A stretch of DNA of 64,000 bases from Desulfolinea sp964487745. GTDB taxonomy: Bacteria > Chloroflexota > Anaerolineae > Anaerolineales > Villigracilaceae. The notes beneath the pieces are model-generated. The model was not told where the DNA came from. It did not search any database and was given only the letters and a program-made list of their open reading frames with translations. How positions within the stretch are numbered: the first letter of the stretch is position 1; each line of letters begins with the position of its first letter. The position numbers and the translations under genes were made by a program. Location: assembly GCA_964487745.1 (NCBI GenBank), contig CAZASG010000004.1, forward strand, positions 1 through 64,000, given 5' to 3'. Shown piece after piece: positions 1-8,156 of this stretch.

Positions 1-1080
1 TCCCGATTGGAAACGCTGCACCTGATCGATGCAACGATCCTGACCAGCCTCGACTTACCACTGACCGTTGATGTTATCTTGCGCCAGGCAATGAAAGAAC
101 TAACGCCTGACGCCATAGATTTGCTTATCTTTGATCCGGTTGCCCAAACCTTTTCTTGCGTTTCACGTTTTGGGTTTAAAACAGACGCGCTCGAATTTAC
201 TAATTTGCGTTTGGGAGAGGGTTTGGCAGGGCGCGCAGCTTTGGAGCGAAAACGGGTGCATGTAGACGATTTGGGTGATTTTTTGAAGGGATCGCCTCTG
301 CTTGCGGATGAGGGTTTCCTCAGCTATCACGGTGTTCCCCTGATCGCGAAGGGACATCTTAAAGGTGTTTTGGAAGTTTTTCATCGCAAGCCCTTTGAGC
401 CTGACGATGAGTGGCTTAGTTTCTTGGATACTCTTGCAGATCAGGCGGCAATCTCGGTGGAGAATTCTGATCTCTTTAACAATTTGCGCCAAAGCAATGA
501 TGAGTTGCGTTTTGCGTACGAATCAACGCTGGAAGGTTGGGCGCGTGCATTAGAGTTGCATGATATGGAGACAGAGGGGCATAGTCGTCGCGTGGTTGCG
601 ATGACGACCCGTTTGGCACGTGCGATGAATGTAGATGAAGAGAGTATTGTTCATCTGCGACGCGGCGCCCTCCTGCACGATATCGGCAAACTTGGGGTTC
701 CAAGAGATATTCTTAACAAGAAGGGACCTCTTGATGCTGAAGAGCGCAAGATTGTAGAAAAACACACCATCTACGCCTATGAAATGCTCTCTGATATTCC
801 TTTCCTGCACCCAGCGCTTGATATTCCTTATGGTCATCATGAAAAATGGGATGGCTCGGGCTATCCGCTTGGATTAAAGGGAGCAGATATTCCGCTTGCA
901 GCACGCATCTTTGCGATCATTGATGTTCATGATGCCCTCGCTCATGACCGACCGTATAGAAAAGCCTGGGGGCAGAAAAAAATACTGGATTACCTTCGAG
1001 ATGAATCCGGTACACACTTCGACCCGGATGTGGTGCGGGCCTTTTTTGATGAGTTTTCCTTTACAGAGGACGCCGATTAA
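1..1080 (+). CDS. GAF-HD-GYP domain protein, probable c-di-GMP phosphodiesterase (5' partial)
   Basis: The reading frame is open to the window edge, so the N-terminus is missing; the TTG at position 7 is probably internal. A GAF-type sensor region (about residues 5-155 counted from position 7) is followed by a linker helix and an HD-GYP domain: the HD pair is near residues 224-225 and the HHEKWDGSGYP signature near 277-287. HD-GYP proteins hydrolyse cyclic di-GMP with a di- or tri-iron/metal site in the cytoplasm, and the GAF domain would supply the input signal. Both halves of the signature are intact, so activity is plausible. A clear terminator hairpin follows the stop codon. Confidence 0.88.
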   Translation, partial: SRLETLHLIDATILTSLDLPLTVDVILRQAMKELTPDAIDLLIFDPVAQTFSCVSRFGFKTDALEFTNLRLGEGLAGRAALERKRVHVDDLGDFLKGSPLLADEGFLSYHGVPLIAKGHLKGVLEVFHRKPFEPDDEWLSFLDTLADQAAISVENSDLFNNLRQSNDELRFAYESTLEGWARALELHDMETEGHSRRVVAMTTRLARAMNVDEESIVHLRRGALLHDIGKLGVPRDILNKKGPLDAEERKIVEKHTIYAYEMLSDIPFLHPALDIPYGHHEKWDGSGYPLGLKGADIPLAARIFAIIDVHDALAHDRPYRKAWGQKKILDYLRDESGTHFDPDVVRAFFDEFSFTEDAD

Positions 1081-1106
1081 GCTACCGTTCTTGAACGAAT
1101 GCTGTC

Positions 1107-1139
1107 AATGCCCAGTACCTGCACTGGGCATTTCCTGTT
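1107..1139 (+). terminator. Rho-independent-type hairpin after the HD-GYP gene
   Basis: A perfect 10-bp stem (AATGCCCAGT at 1107-1116 with ACTGGGCATT at 1123-1132) has a 6-nt loop and is followed by a short pyrimidine tract. It lies just before the next gene's start at 1150. Confidence 0.7.
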
Positions 1140-1149
1140 TAGCCATTAT

Positions 1150-1962
1150 ATGAGATTTCCAGAAAAGAATATTCAAATAACCACAGGCAAACATCTCTAT
1201 ACCGACCTGGGCAATGGTGAAGAAACCCTTTTACTCATGCATGGCTTTGCATTTCGCCCCGGTCTTTATCCTCTAGCCAAGCGCCTACAGTCGCATTTTC
1301 GTGTTGTGATCCCCGATCTGCCTTTTGCAAGTAAAAATGGATCTTTTCCAGCACATACTTTGCAAAATTATGTCGACTTTCTGCTTGAATTTATTCACAC
1401 ACTTGGATTAGAGAAGGTATCGATCTTTGGGAATTCCTTTGGCGGCACATTGGCTTTGCTATGTGATCTGGCGGCTCCAGGCAGATTTAAGAACTTGATC
1501 GTTCGCAGTCCGCTCTGGTCACGCACACAGCTTCCCTGGTATTTGCGTATTTCCCCGCTAACTAAAACACATGCTTATTTATCACGCTATGAAGTTTATG
1601 CTCGTTGGGGTTTGGAACGCTTTTATCAAATCAGTGCACGGATCTCGTCCGAGATTGATAAGGAAAGGAAAAGAATCGTTCCCTATCATGGCGATGAAAT
1701 ATCCCCCAGCGTCTTAAGCGGATTTTTGGCAGAATTACCTAACGTAGAATTTACGAAAGCTCTAAAAGCTATCCATGCCAGAACATTGATTGTGTGGGGA
1801 GAAAAGGACACCTTTATCCCAAGCTATTGGGGCGCTCACCTTAAAAGCCTCCTGCCGAACGGGCGTTTTCTCGAGATGGCGGGAGAATATCATAATATTG
1901 CCACGGTCAATGCAGATGAGTTGGCAAAAGAGATCATTTCGTTCGTGAGAGGGGTGGAATAA
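1150..1962 (+). CDS. Alpha/beta hydrolase-fold protein
   Basis: A 270-residue alpha/beta hydrolase. The HGF oxyanion-region motif is near residue 31, the nucleophile elbow GNSFGG places the serine at residue 96, WGEKD supplies the likely catalytic acid and EYHN near the C-terminus the histidine. A longer in-frame start at 1099 would begin inside the upstream terminator, so ATG 1150 is preferred. The fold covers esterases, lipases, haloperoxidases and dehalogenases; nothing here fixes the substrate. No signal peptide, so probably cytoplasmic. Confidence 0.8.
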   Translation: MRFPEKNIQITTGKHLYTDLGNGEETLLLMHGFAFRPGLYPLAKRLQSHFRVVIPDLPFASKNGSFPAHTLQNYVDFLLEFIHTLGLEKVSIFGNSFGGTLALLCDLAAPGRFKNLIVRSPLWSRTQLPWYLRISPLTKTHAYLSRYEVYARWGLERFYQISARISSEIDKERKRIVPYHGDEISPSVLSGFLAELPNVEFTKALKAIHARTLIVWGEKDTFIPSYWGAHLKSLLPNGRFLEMAGEYHNIATVNADELAKEIISFVRGVE

Positions 1963-1973
1963 CGGATAGAGTA

Positions 1974-2027
1974 GAGTTTGCGTAGCAAACTCTTAAGCAT
2001 AAAATCGGCTAAAAGCCGATTTTATGC
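1974..2027. terminator. Two consecutive perfect hairpins between hydrolase and tRNA-Arg
   Basis: The first hairpin (1974-1992) has an 8-bp stem, GAGTTTGC paired with GCAAACTC. The second (1997-2027) has a perfect 14-bp stem, GCATAAAATCGGCT paired with its complement across a 3-nt loop. The second has A/T-rich flanks in both directions, so it could end the hydrolase transcript on the plus strand and the tRNA transcript on the minus strand. Confidence 0.6.
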
Positions 2028-2029
2028 AG

Positions 2030-2101
2030 TACTCCCACTGCGACTCGAACGCAGGTCTTCGGCTCCGGAGGCCGACGCTCTATCCACTGAGCTATGGGAG
2101 C
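2030..2101 (-). tRNA. tRNA-Arg (anticodon CCG)
   Basis: Read on the minus strand it has a 7-bp acceptor stem (GCTCCCA with TGGGAGT, one G-T pair), a D-arm with AGCTCAGTGGATAGAGC, a 5-bp anticodon stem around the loop CTCCGGA (anticodon CCG, reading CGG arginine codons), and a T-arm with GTTCGAGTC. The 72-nt body ends with discriminator A; CCA is not encoded. The TTT-rich hairpin just downstream is a likely terminator. Confidence 0.95.
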
Positions 2102-2110
2102 GAATTACGC

Positions 2111-2123
2111 GGGGGCGATTTTA
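2111..2123 (-). promoter_or_regulatory. Probable -10 and GC-rich discriminator of the tRNA-Arg promoter
   Basis: Minus strand TAAAAT (2123-2118) is followed directly by CGCCCCC, about 10 nt before the tRNA 5' end. The -35 is not convincing. The same -10/CGCCCC layout appears before argS and the TIGR03960 gene. Confidence 0.45.
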
Positions 2124-2163
2124 CCATGAAAGGGTCTCGCCCCCCGCGTTCATTCCCGGCAGT

Positions 2164-3153
2164 TTATACCAGTGCTCTGCCCTTCAAGCTTTCCATTTCT
2201 GCACGGTATTTCTGGATGATTTCCACATTGTTCTTTTCATTCCCCAATTTGTGGTATTGGTGTTTTTTATGTGCCAATTCACCACAAATTTGATAGAAAC
2301 GATGGGTGGCTTTATACTGCCCGCTAAAAAGTGCGCGTAGGCGTGCGGAGCTTTGCTTCCCGGCTGAAATTGCTGTGTGATATTGCTGGGCGCTCAGCAA
2401 GCCGAGTTTGTATTCCTCTTGCAAATGCAATTTAAGCAATTTTCGGTCACTGGAAACTGCCCAAACGATAAAGATGAACATGAAGAACCAGCCCGTCCAG
2501 TCGATGGCGGTGCCAATAGCGAGTCCTGAGAGCCCGCCCAGCATAGTTGCAAAAGTATTATGGAAAGCATGTGTAAAGAGCGCGATCCCAAATCCAAGCA
2601 CAGGTGCGACGAATTTCATGATTCCGGAACGGGTCAGGCGCGCGACTGCCAGCCCGATCCCTATGAATGCTGTGTAGAAGGGGTGCTGCCATCCCACCAG
2701 GATCACGCGCACGAAAACCAGGAACCAGAGCCCTTCCCAACCGCCGTCGAGATAGCCCATATTGTAGATATAGTGGGTGTTTTCGGTTGCGGCAAAGCCA
2801 AGCGCCGTGATACCCGCGTAAACGATACCATCCAGAATGGAATCGAATTCCTTGCGGAAGACAAAGAAGACGATCAGCACCGCCAACCCTTTCAGACTCT
2901 CCTCGACGATAGGGGCGATGATCGAGCCTGTTGCCAGATCAGACGCACTCTCGGAGCCGGTGAAAACATAAACGCCCATCCCCAAAACAGTATTGATGAT
3001 AAAAGCGCCGCCCGCTGCGATCGCCATCCCCCAAAAGAAAACCGCTCCAAGCAGTATTTTGGGTTCGCGCTCGTAGCGGTCTGTCCAGTAAAGAATATAG
3101 GCAAAGAGAAACATGGGGGCAAAACCAAAAAATAAAGAGACGAGGAAAGGCAT
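2164..3153 (-). CDS. PrsW family intramembrane metalloprotease
   Basis: A 329-residue polytopic membrane protein with the PrsW/CPBP-type signature: an EESLKG motif (Glu84, Glu85), a second motif AATEN (Glu124) and conserved histidines in transmembrane segments (His157, then the HAFHN stretch). PrsW-family proteins cut transmembrane substrates such as anti-sigma factors. About eight helices precede a charged cytoplasmic tail of roughly 80 residues that could carry regulation. A strong Shine-Dalgarno (AAGGAG) lies before the ATG. The substrate is unknown; no anti-sigma factor gene is adjacent. Confidence 0.85.
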   Translation of the reverse strand: MPFLVSLFFGFAPMFLFAYILYWTDRYEREPKILLGAVFFWGMAIAAGGAFIINTVLGMGVYVFTGSESASDLATGSIIAPIVEESLKGLAVLIVFFVFRKEFDSILDGIVYAGITALGFAATENTHYIYNMGYLDGGWEGLWFLVFVRVILVGWQHPFYTAFIGIGLAVARLTRSGIMKFVAPVLGFGIALFTHAFHNTFATMLGGLSGLAIGTAIDWTGWFFMFIFIVWAVSSDRKLLKLHLQEEYKLGLLSAQQYHTAISAGKQSSARLRALFSGQYKATHRFYQICGELAHKKHQYHKLGNEKNNVEIIQKYRAEMESLKGRALV

Positions 3154-3169
3154 AATTTCTCCTTGTATG

Positions 3170-3496
3170 CTATTTGGGCGGTAAGGTCAGGGCAAATTTG
3201 ATGCCCTCATCCACCCATGCGGATAAAGAATCTTCGTCAGCGGTCCCGGCAGGATTAACCATCACCCAGCCGCGCATCACACGTCCGGTCGTATCAAAAA
3301 CGCCCGTGTGCGGGCGCGCCAACGCATTGTTGTGATTTTCTTTTCCAACGCGCACGATCAGCGCATCATCGACAATGCCGCAAGCCATATTGCCATGCAG
3401 CAAATAACCGACACCGCCGAACATCTTCTTTTCGATGATGGGAATATTGCCAAAGGATGCGCGGACTCGCTCCGCTAAAACTTTATCGTACGCCAT
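3170..3496 (-). CDS. TfoX/Sxy N-terminal domain protein
   Basis: A 108-residue protein that is essentially one TfoX N-terminal domain: an N-terminal helix, the typical KKMFGGVGYLLHGNMACGI stretch, and an RGWVMV strand. In gamma-proteobacteria TfoX/Sxy controls competence, but stand-alone N domains in other phyla have no established role. It lies 7 bp after the TIGR03936 gene on the same strand. The ribosome-binding site is weak, suggesting it is read from the upstream transcript. Confidence 0.8.
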   Translation of the reverse strand: MAYDKVLAERVRASFGNIPIIEKKMFGGVGYLLHGNMACGIVDDALIVRVGKENHNNALARPHTGVFDTTGRVMRGWVMVNPAGTADEDSLSAWVDEGIKFALTLPPK

Positions 3497-3503
3497 TTGA
3501 CTT

Positions 3504-4172
3504 TTACTCGTAGATCAACCTGGTACGCTCAACGCGCGCGGCTTCGATCGGGATGCCCATCTCGGACAAGACATCGTCTGGACGCCCGGTTGCCCCCTCA
3601 CGTGCCGAAAGACGCAGGAAGAGCCGCAAATTTTCGCCTTCGGGGGGCAGGGAAGTGATCTCGAGAATGAGCGGGCGCAGATCGTAGGTCGGTTTTTTGG
3701 TGGTGTAGCGCTTGCGTTTGCGGCGTTTACGCCGCTCGCGGATGATGGACTCTGCTTCTAAAAGGGAAGCAATTTTCTCGTCCAGAAGCGAAGCGGGCAT
3801 TTCATCCAAGAGGGTTACTGCGTATTCGGCGGTGTGAATTTGGGTTTGCAGCGCAGGGCCGCGTAAATCCACTTCCTCGATTTTTTGAATTTGGACGCCG
3901 TTGGGCAATCCACCCTGAAGTTTTTCTTGAAGCTCGTCGGGTTGCAAATTTTCATCATCGTTGAGCCAGATATCCACCAGTTCTGCCTGGCTGGTTAGCC
4001 CCAGTGCTAGCGCAGAGGCTAATTGGATCTTTGGCTGAGGGTGAAAGCCCTGACTGTAGGCAAGGGGTAAACCTGCGCGGCGTGTACTGCGTTCCCAGAT
4101 GCTGTGCAGGTCGAGATGGCTGGTGTAGCGTAATGCCTTTTCTTTTGAAAATCGGATACGAATTCGTCTCAT
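3504..4172 (-). CDS. TIGR03936 family radical-SAM-linked protein (DUF2344)
   Basis: A 222-residue protein with the family hallmarks RIRFSKEKALRYTSHLD at the N-terminus and YSQGFHPQPKI near residue 45. In many bacteria this protein is adjacent or fused to the TIGR03960 B12-binding radical SAM protein; here its partner (5864-7777) lies upstream on the same strand, separated by a GGDEF gene. The biochemical role of the pair is not established. A basic RRKRRKRKR stretch sits near residue 145. The TATAAT 10 nt before the ATG suggests a leaderless message. Confidence 0.85.
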   Translation of the reverse strand: MRRIRIRFSKEKALRYTSHLDLHSIWERSTRRAGLPLAYSQGFHPQPKIQLASALALGLTSQAELVDIWLNDDENLQPDELQEKLQGGLPNGVQIQKIEEVDLRGPALQTQIHTAEYAVTLLDEMPASLLDEKIASLLEAESIIRERRKRRKRKRYTTKKPTYDLRPLILEITSLPPEGENLRLFLRLSAREGATGRPDDVLSEMGIPIEAARVERTRLIYE

Positions 4173-4187
4173 AGACTGGGGATTATA
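4173..4187 (-). promoter_or_regulatory. Candidate leaderless promoter of the TIGR03936 gene
   Basis: Minus-strand TATAAT occupies 4187-4182 and ends 9 nt before the ATG at 4172, with CCCC in the discriminator. No Shine-Dalgarno is present. This would put transcription start within a few nucleotides of the start codon. Confidence 0.4.
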
Positions 4188-4199
4188 ACCGAGTGATAC

Positions 4200-5756
4200 T
4201 TATTTTTCTAAAGCAACCTGATCTCGCCCCAGAGATTTTGCACGGTAGAGTGCACGGTCGGCACGCTCTATGAATGAGTAAAGGTTGGCATCCTTTTGAA
4301 CATCATCTTCGCTGCTTATGCCAATGCTTAATGTGAAGCGCACTTCTCCTTCGACCGTATCATATGGACTACTTCGCGTTGTATTGCAGAGACGTATGGC
4401 AGTTGTATATGCAGTTTCTGAACCTGTTTCAGGGAGAATGATAACAAATTCATCGCCCCCAAAACGCCCGATGATATCCACATTGCGCAGTGCTTTTTTA
4501 AGATAATTAGAAAAACTGACCAGAACCTGATCACCGACCAGATGCCCGTAGGTATCGTTGATCTTCTTGAAATAGTCGATATCAATGATGAGCAGGGAAA
4601 CGGGGTGTTTGTAGCGATAAGAACGATAGATCTCATGTTGAGCTAACTCGAGGAGATGCCTGCGGTTGTGAAGCCCTGTTAGCGAATCTTTTGATGCAAG
4701 TCTTTCGACTTGCTGGTGAAGTTTTTTGCGCTCGGTGATATCTTGTAAGATGATCAAATAACCAAGGTGTTTATTGTTATTATCGCGCAGGACAGACAAC
4801 TTTCCTTCAAAATTTCGTAACACCCTGTTTCGCCTAATGGAAAATTCGCGCACACGACTTGCCTGATCGTCTTTGGGGAGTAGAGGCTTTATTTCAGGCA
4901 AGTATTTTTCGAGCAGATTACCGATAATTTTGTCTTTTGTGGGTAGCAGCAGTTTTCGAGCTGTTGGGTTGATATCGAGAAGCCTGCCCTCTTTGTCTAT
5001 AACGAGCATGCCCTCCTGCATATTTTCCACAATGGTGTTACGCGCTATGGGCATGACATCCAATAATCCGTAGCGGAAAATCCCGATCGCAAAAGCGAGC
5101 CCGGCGAAGGCGAAAGCCAAAGGGGAAAAATCCTTTTGGAGTTGGGGAATCAGATCGAGAATATAGATAAAGTTAAAAGCCAGTGGCGTTACCGCTCCGG
5201 CGACAAGCCACCTTGATTGATTACGATAGATCTCTGCCGAGCGAAAGTGTTGCATGCTGATGATGAGGGCACCGATCAATACCAGACTGTATGAATAGAT
5301 CACATTGATCCAAAACCAGGAGCCATATGAAGAAACGCGTAAATTATTCAGATGATCGTTTACAGGAAGAACTTCATATGTATGCCAGATGGCACCATGT
5401 AGCTCATTGGTTTGAACCAGCGTAAATGTAATGATGGGAAATATCCAGAAAAGAATGAAACGGGGGAATGAAATCCAGCGCTCTTTGCCTGTATATTGCA
5501 AAGCGAAGCCGATCCAGAAAACAGGGGCGCTTACAATAAATAAATAAGTGAGTTTGGCACTTGCGATCGTGGCTTGCGGTGTTGTGCTTGCCAGCTCAGC
5601 TGTATTCGAAATAAGCCAGCCAGTAACACATAAAAGATCCAGCATGAGCATGATCGCGCCCGGGACTAAGCGTCTGCGCCAAGCATAGACGGCAGCCGCG
5701 GTTGTGATAAGAGCTGCTGTTGGAGCAAGGGTAATAAAAAGGTAAAATTGATCCAT
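4200..5756 (-). CDS. Membrane-anchored PAS-GGDEF diguanylate cyclase
   Basis: 518 residues from the chosen ATG (5756). An N-terminal 7-helix module (about residues 1-235) resembles the histidine-kinase N-terminal 7TM sensor, followed by a PAS domain (about 240-360) and a GGDEF domain with intact RFGGDEF (residues 433-437). Diguanylate cyclases make cyclic di-GMP from two GTP at the inner membrane face. A longer in-frame start at 5828 lies in the upstream terminator and would put extra residues before the first helix, so it was rejected. It sits between two radical-SAM-pair genes on the same strand. With the HD-GYP protein at 1-1080 the window encodes both making and breaking of c-di-GMP. Confidence 0.87.
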   Translation of the reverse strand: MDQFYLFITLAPTAALITTAAAVYAWRRRLVPGAIMLMLDLLCVTGWLISNTAELASTTPQATIASAKLTYLFIVSAPVFWIGFALQYTGKERWISFPRFILFWIFPIITFTLVQTNELHGAIWHTYEVLPVNDHLNNLRVSSYGSWFWINVIYSYSLVLIGALIISMQHFRSAEIYRNQSRWLVAGAVTPLAFNFIYILDLIPQLQKDFSPLAFAFAGLAFAIGIFRYGLLDVMPIARNTIVENMQEGMLVIDKEGRLLDINPTARKLLLPTKDKIIGNLLEKYLPEIKPLLPKDDQASRVREFSIRRNRVLRNFEGKLSVLRDNNNKHLGYLIILQDITERKKLHQQVERLASKDSLTGLHNRRHLLELAQHEIYRSYRYKHPVSLLIIDIDYFKKINDTYGHLVGDQVLVSFSNYLKKALRNVDIIGRFGGDEFVIILPETGSETAYTTAIRLCNTTRSSPYDTVEGEVRFTLSIGISSEDDVQKDANLYSFIERADRALYRAKSLGRDQVALEK

Positions 5757-5829
5757 GAGGGTAATAAATAAAAAAAAGGGTGTGTTTAGTTTATCACAAT
5801 CGATTTTCCCACTTTCTTTCAAAAACATG

Positions 5830-5860
5830 ATAAAAGCCGCAAATTATTTGCGGCTTTTAT
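5830..5860 (-). terminator. Terminator after the TIGR03960 gene
   Basis: A perfect 14-bp stem (ATAAAAGCCGCAAA and its complement) with a 3-nt loop. It lies directly after the TIGR03960 stop codon and separates it from the diguanylate cyclase gene. A/T-rich stem ends make it usable in both directions. Confidence 0.8.
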
Positions 5861-5863
5861 GGG

Positions 5864-7777
5864 CTAATTTAGTACGGGGATTGCTTTCTTTGGTCTGGGT
5901 TTTCGTTTGATTTCCGGGCACATCCAGCCTTTGCCTGGGTTTTCGTAACGAAGATCATTGAAGGTCGGCAGGATACCGCAGGCAAAGCATTGTTCGCGGC
6001 AGTCGACACGAATTTCGCCTTCGAGCGACTGCTGATAATCGCGGAAGATGAACTTCTTGTTGACAGCTGTCGAGATATGATCCCAGGGGAATATCTCGTC
6101 CACACGGCGTTGGCGGTAGAGATAAAAATCGGGGTCAAGCCCATGTTTGGCAAAGGCGTCCATCCAGACATCGTAGCGGCGATGATCGCCCCAGGCGTCG
6201 AATTTGGCGCCGTTTTTCCACGCGGTCAGGATCACATCCGCAAGGCGACGATCCCCACGCGAAAGGAAGGCTTCGAGGAAGGTGTCTTCCGGCTCAGTCC
6301 ACGAGAGCTTGATGCCGCGGATCAGTTTCTTTTTCAGCAGATCCTGCTTGGCTTTGATCTGCTCATGGCTATCGACCGGCACCCATTGGAAGGATGTTTG
6401 TGGTTTGGGGGCAAAGGTGCCCACGCTCAAATTTACTTTGGCTTTACCGCCAATTGCCTTGCGCCCTTCGTCCAGAACACGGTGTGCCAGATCAACGATG
6501 GCTTGCACATCTTCGAGAGTCTCTGAGGGATGCCCGATCATGAAATAGAGCTTGACCGTTGTCCAGCCGCGCTGGAAGATCTCTCGCGCGGTGCTGAGTA
6601 GTTGTTCGTCGGTAATGAATTTATTAATGATACGCCGCATCCGTTCGGTGGCAGCTTCGGGTGCGAGCGTAAAGCCTGCCGTACGCCGTTGTTGCAAGCC
6701 TTCCATTAGATCGATGGAAACCGATTCAATGCGCAGCGAAGGTAGCGAGACGCTCAATTGCTTATTGGGGAAGCGTTCGTTGACCTTTTTGACGAGTTCG
6801 GCAATGCCTGTGTAATCGGACGAAGACAGGGACAGGAAGGATAGCTCCTCATAGCCCGTGGATGCGATGGCTTTCTCGGCTGCGTCCAACACTTCTTCGA
6901 CGGAACGCTCGCGCACTGGGCGCGTGGCAAAGCCCGCATGACAGAATCTGCACCCGCGCGTGCATCCGCGCATCACTTCGACCGTGGCACGGTTGTGGAC
7001 ACTCTTGATATTCGGGACGATGAAATTTGTCGGCGGGGGCGGGAGTTTGGCGACAAGGCGCTTCATGATGACCTTCGGCACTTCAGGCACAAGCGGCAGG
7101 ACTTCGGCGATGGTCTCGTCATCCATGTAGGAGACTTCGTATAGTGAAGGGATGTAGACACCCATGATCTGTGCCAGAGATTTGAGCAAATTATCGCGAT
7201 CTTGTCCATCTTCATCTTTCCAGCGTTGGTGGGCGTCGACAATATCGTGGATGACTTCTTCGCCTTCGCCGATGACATAGGCGTCGATGAAGGGCCACAT
7301 CGGCTCGGGGTTGGAGAAGGTATGTCCACCCGCGATGATGAGGGGATGTTCGGGACCACGTTCCGCGCTTTTCAGCGGGATCATGGCGAGGTCAAGGACG
7401 TTCAGCACATTGGTGTAGAGAGTTTCGTAGGGGACGGTCAATCCGATGATGTCGAAATCCACCAAGGGGTGTTTTGATTCCAGCGCATAGAGGGGGATTT
7501 CGTGCGTGCGCATGACTTCTTCGAAATCCAGCCAGGGGAGGTAGGCGCGCTCGGCGAGGGCATCGTCGCGCTGGTTGATCTGATCGTAGAGGATCTTCAG
7601 ACCGACGTTGGAGATGCCGAGGTCGTAGATGTCGGGGAAGACGAAGGCGACTTTGGTTTGGATCTCGTCCCAATTTTTGTAGATGGCGTTGTATTCGCCG
7701 CCGACGTAGCGACCGGGTTTTTGTACCGTTAAAAGGGTCCGCTCAAGGCGGGTTTCGATTTGTTCTGGGGTTAACAT
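5864..7777 (-). CDS. TIGR03960 family B12-binding-domain radical SAM protein
   Basis: A 637-residue enzyme with an N-terminal Rossmann/B12-binding-like part (roughly residues 40-250) and a radical SAM core whose cluster motif CTRGCRFC supplies Cys272, Cys276 and Cys279. A Cys-rich C-terminal region (CREQCFACG near residue 600) may hold another metal site. Family members are usually encoded with TIGR03936, found here at 3504-4172; the reaction is not established. There is no Shine-Dalgarno, and a TATAAT 6 nt before the ATG suggests a leaderless transcript. Confidence 0.88.
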   Translation of the reverse strand: MLTPEQIETRLERTLLTVQKPGRYVGGEYNAIYKNWDEIQTKVAFVFPDIYDLGISNVGLKILYDQINQRDDALAERAYLPWLDFEEVMRTHEIPLYALESKHPLVDFDIIGLTVPYETLYTNVLNVLDLAMIPLKSAERGPEHPLIIAGGHTFSNPEPMWPFIDAYVIGEGEEVIHDIVDAHQRWKDEDGQDRDNLLKSLAQIMGVYIPSLYEVSYMDDETIAEVLPLVPEVPKVIMKRLVAKLPPPPTNFIVPNIKSVHNRATVEVMRGCTRGCRFCHAGFATRPVRERSVEEVLDAAEKAIASTGYEELSFLSLSSSDYTGIAELVKKVNERFPNKQLSVSLPSLRIESVSIDLMEGLQQRRTAGFTLAPEAATERMRRIINKFITDEQLLSTAREIFQRGWTTVKLYFMIGHPSETLEDVQAIVDLAHRVLDEGRKAIGGKAKVNLSVGTFAPKPQTSFQWVPVDSHEQIKAKQDLLKKKLIRGIKLSWTEPEDTFLEAFLSRGDRRLADVILTAWKNGAKFDAWGDHRRYDVWMDAFAKHGLDPDFYLYRQRRVDEIFPWDHISTAVNKKFIFRDYQQSLEGEIRVDCREQCFACGILPTFNDLRYENPGKGWMCPEIKRKPRPKKAIPVLN

Positions 7778-7789
7778 GGGGCGATTATA
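7778..7789 (-). promoter_or_regulatory. Leaderless-type promoter of the TIGR03960 gene
   Basis: Minus-strand TATAAT (7789-7784) is followed by CGCCCC and then immediately the ATG at 7777. The start of transcription is therefore likely at or within a few bases of the start codon. No clear -35 is seen. Confidence 0.5.
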
Positions 7790-7833
7790 CAGGAAACCGG
7801 AGAGTTTTGGTAATAATTAAAGAACTTCCGCTT

Positions 7834-7864
7834 GCTACTTATAGTCTGTAGACTTATAAGTAGC
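7834..7864. promoter_or_regulatory. C-box operator of the restriction-modification system
   Basis: A near-perfect palindrome: GCTACTTATAGTCT, then a 2-nt centre, then AGACTTATAAGTAGC. The cores ACTTATAGTC and GACTTATAAGT match the classical C-protein box, in which two dimers bind two inverted sites. It lies about 60 bp before the controller gene, where a C protein would first activate and then repress its own and the endonuclease's transcription. Confidence 0.8.
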
Positions 7865-7925
7865 ATTTTGATACCTTTATCCAGAAAATTCAAACATCAA
7901 AACCATATTCTTTTTCGAGAAAATA

Positions 7926-8144
7926 ATGAGCATATCGGATACAGACTTGCAAAAACTTCTTGGCTCCAATATTCGAGCTATCAGGCTTAAGCGGGGATTG
8001 TCACAAGAGGAACTCGCCAGCATTTGCGATTTACATAGAACTTATATCGGCTCAGTTGAAAGAGCTGAGAGAAACATCACTTTGAGTACCCTTGTCAAGT
8101 TTGCTAATGCCCTAAATGTAACTGTCATTGATTTGCTCACCTAA
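7926..8144 (+). CDS. Restriction-modification controller protein (XRE family)
   Basis: A 72-residue single HTH_3 domain with the typical order LSQEELASIC (positioning helix), RTYIGSVERAERN (recognition helix and turn) and a hydrophobic C-terminal helix. Length, domain and the C-box palindrome upstream match C proteins of type II systems, which delay endonuclease synthesis until the host DNA has been methylated. The endonuclease gene follows 12 bp later and is probably co-transcribed. Base composition is clearly more AT-rich than the flanking housekeeping genes, a sign of transfer. Confidence 0.85.
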   Translation: MSISDTDLQKLLGSNIRAIRLKRGLSQEELASICDLHRTYIGSVERAERNITLSTLVKFANALNVTVIDLLT

Positions 8145-8156
8145 AGGATTTCCATT

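Noticed and set aside
1099..1149. Upstream start for the alpha/beta hydrolase
   Set aside because: These codons fall inside the perfect hairpin terminator of the preceding gene.
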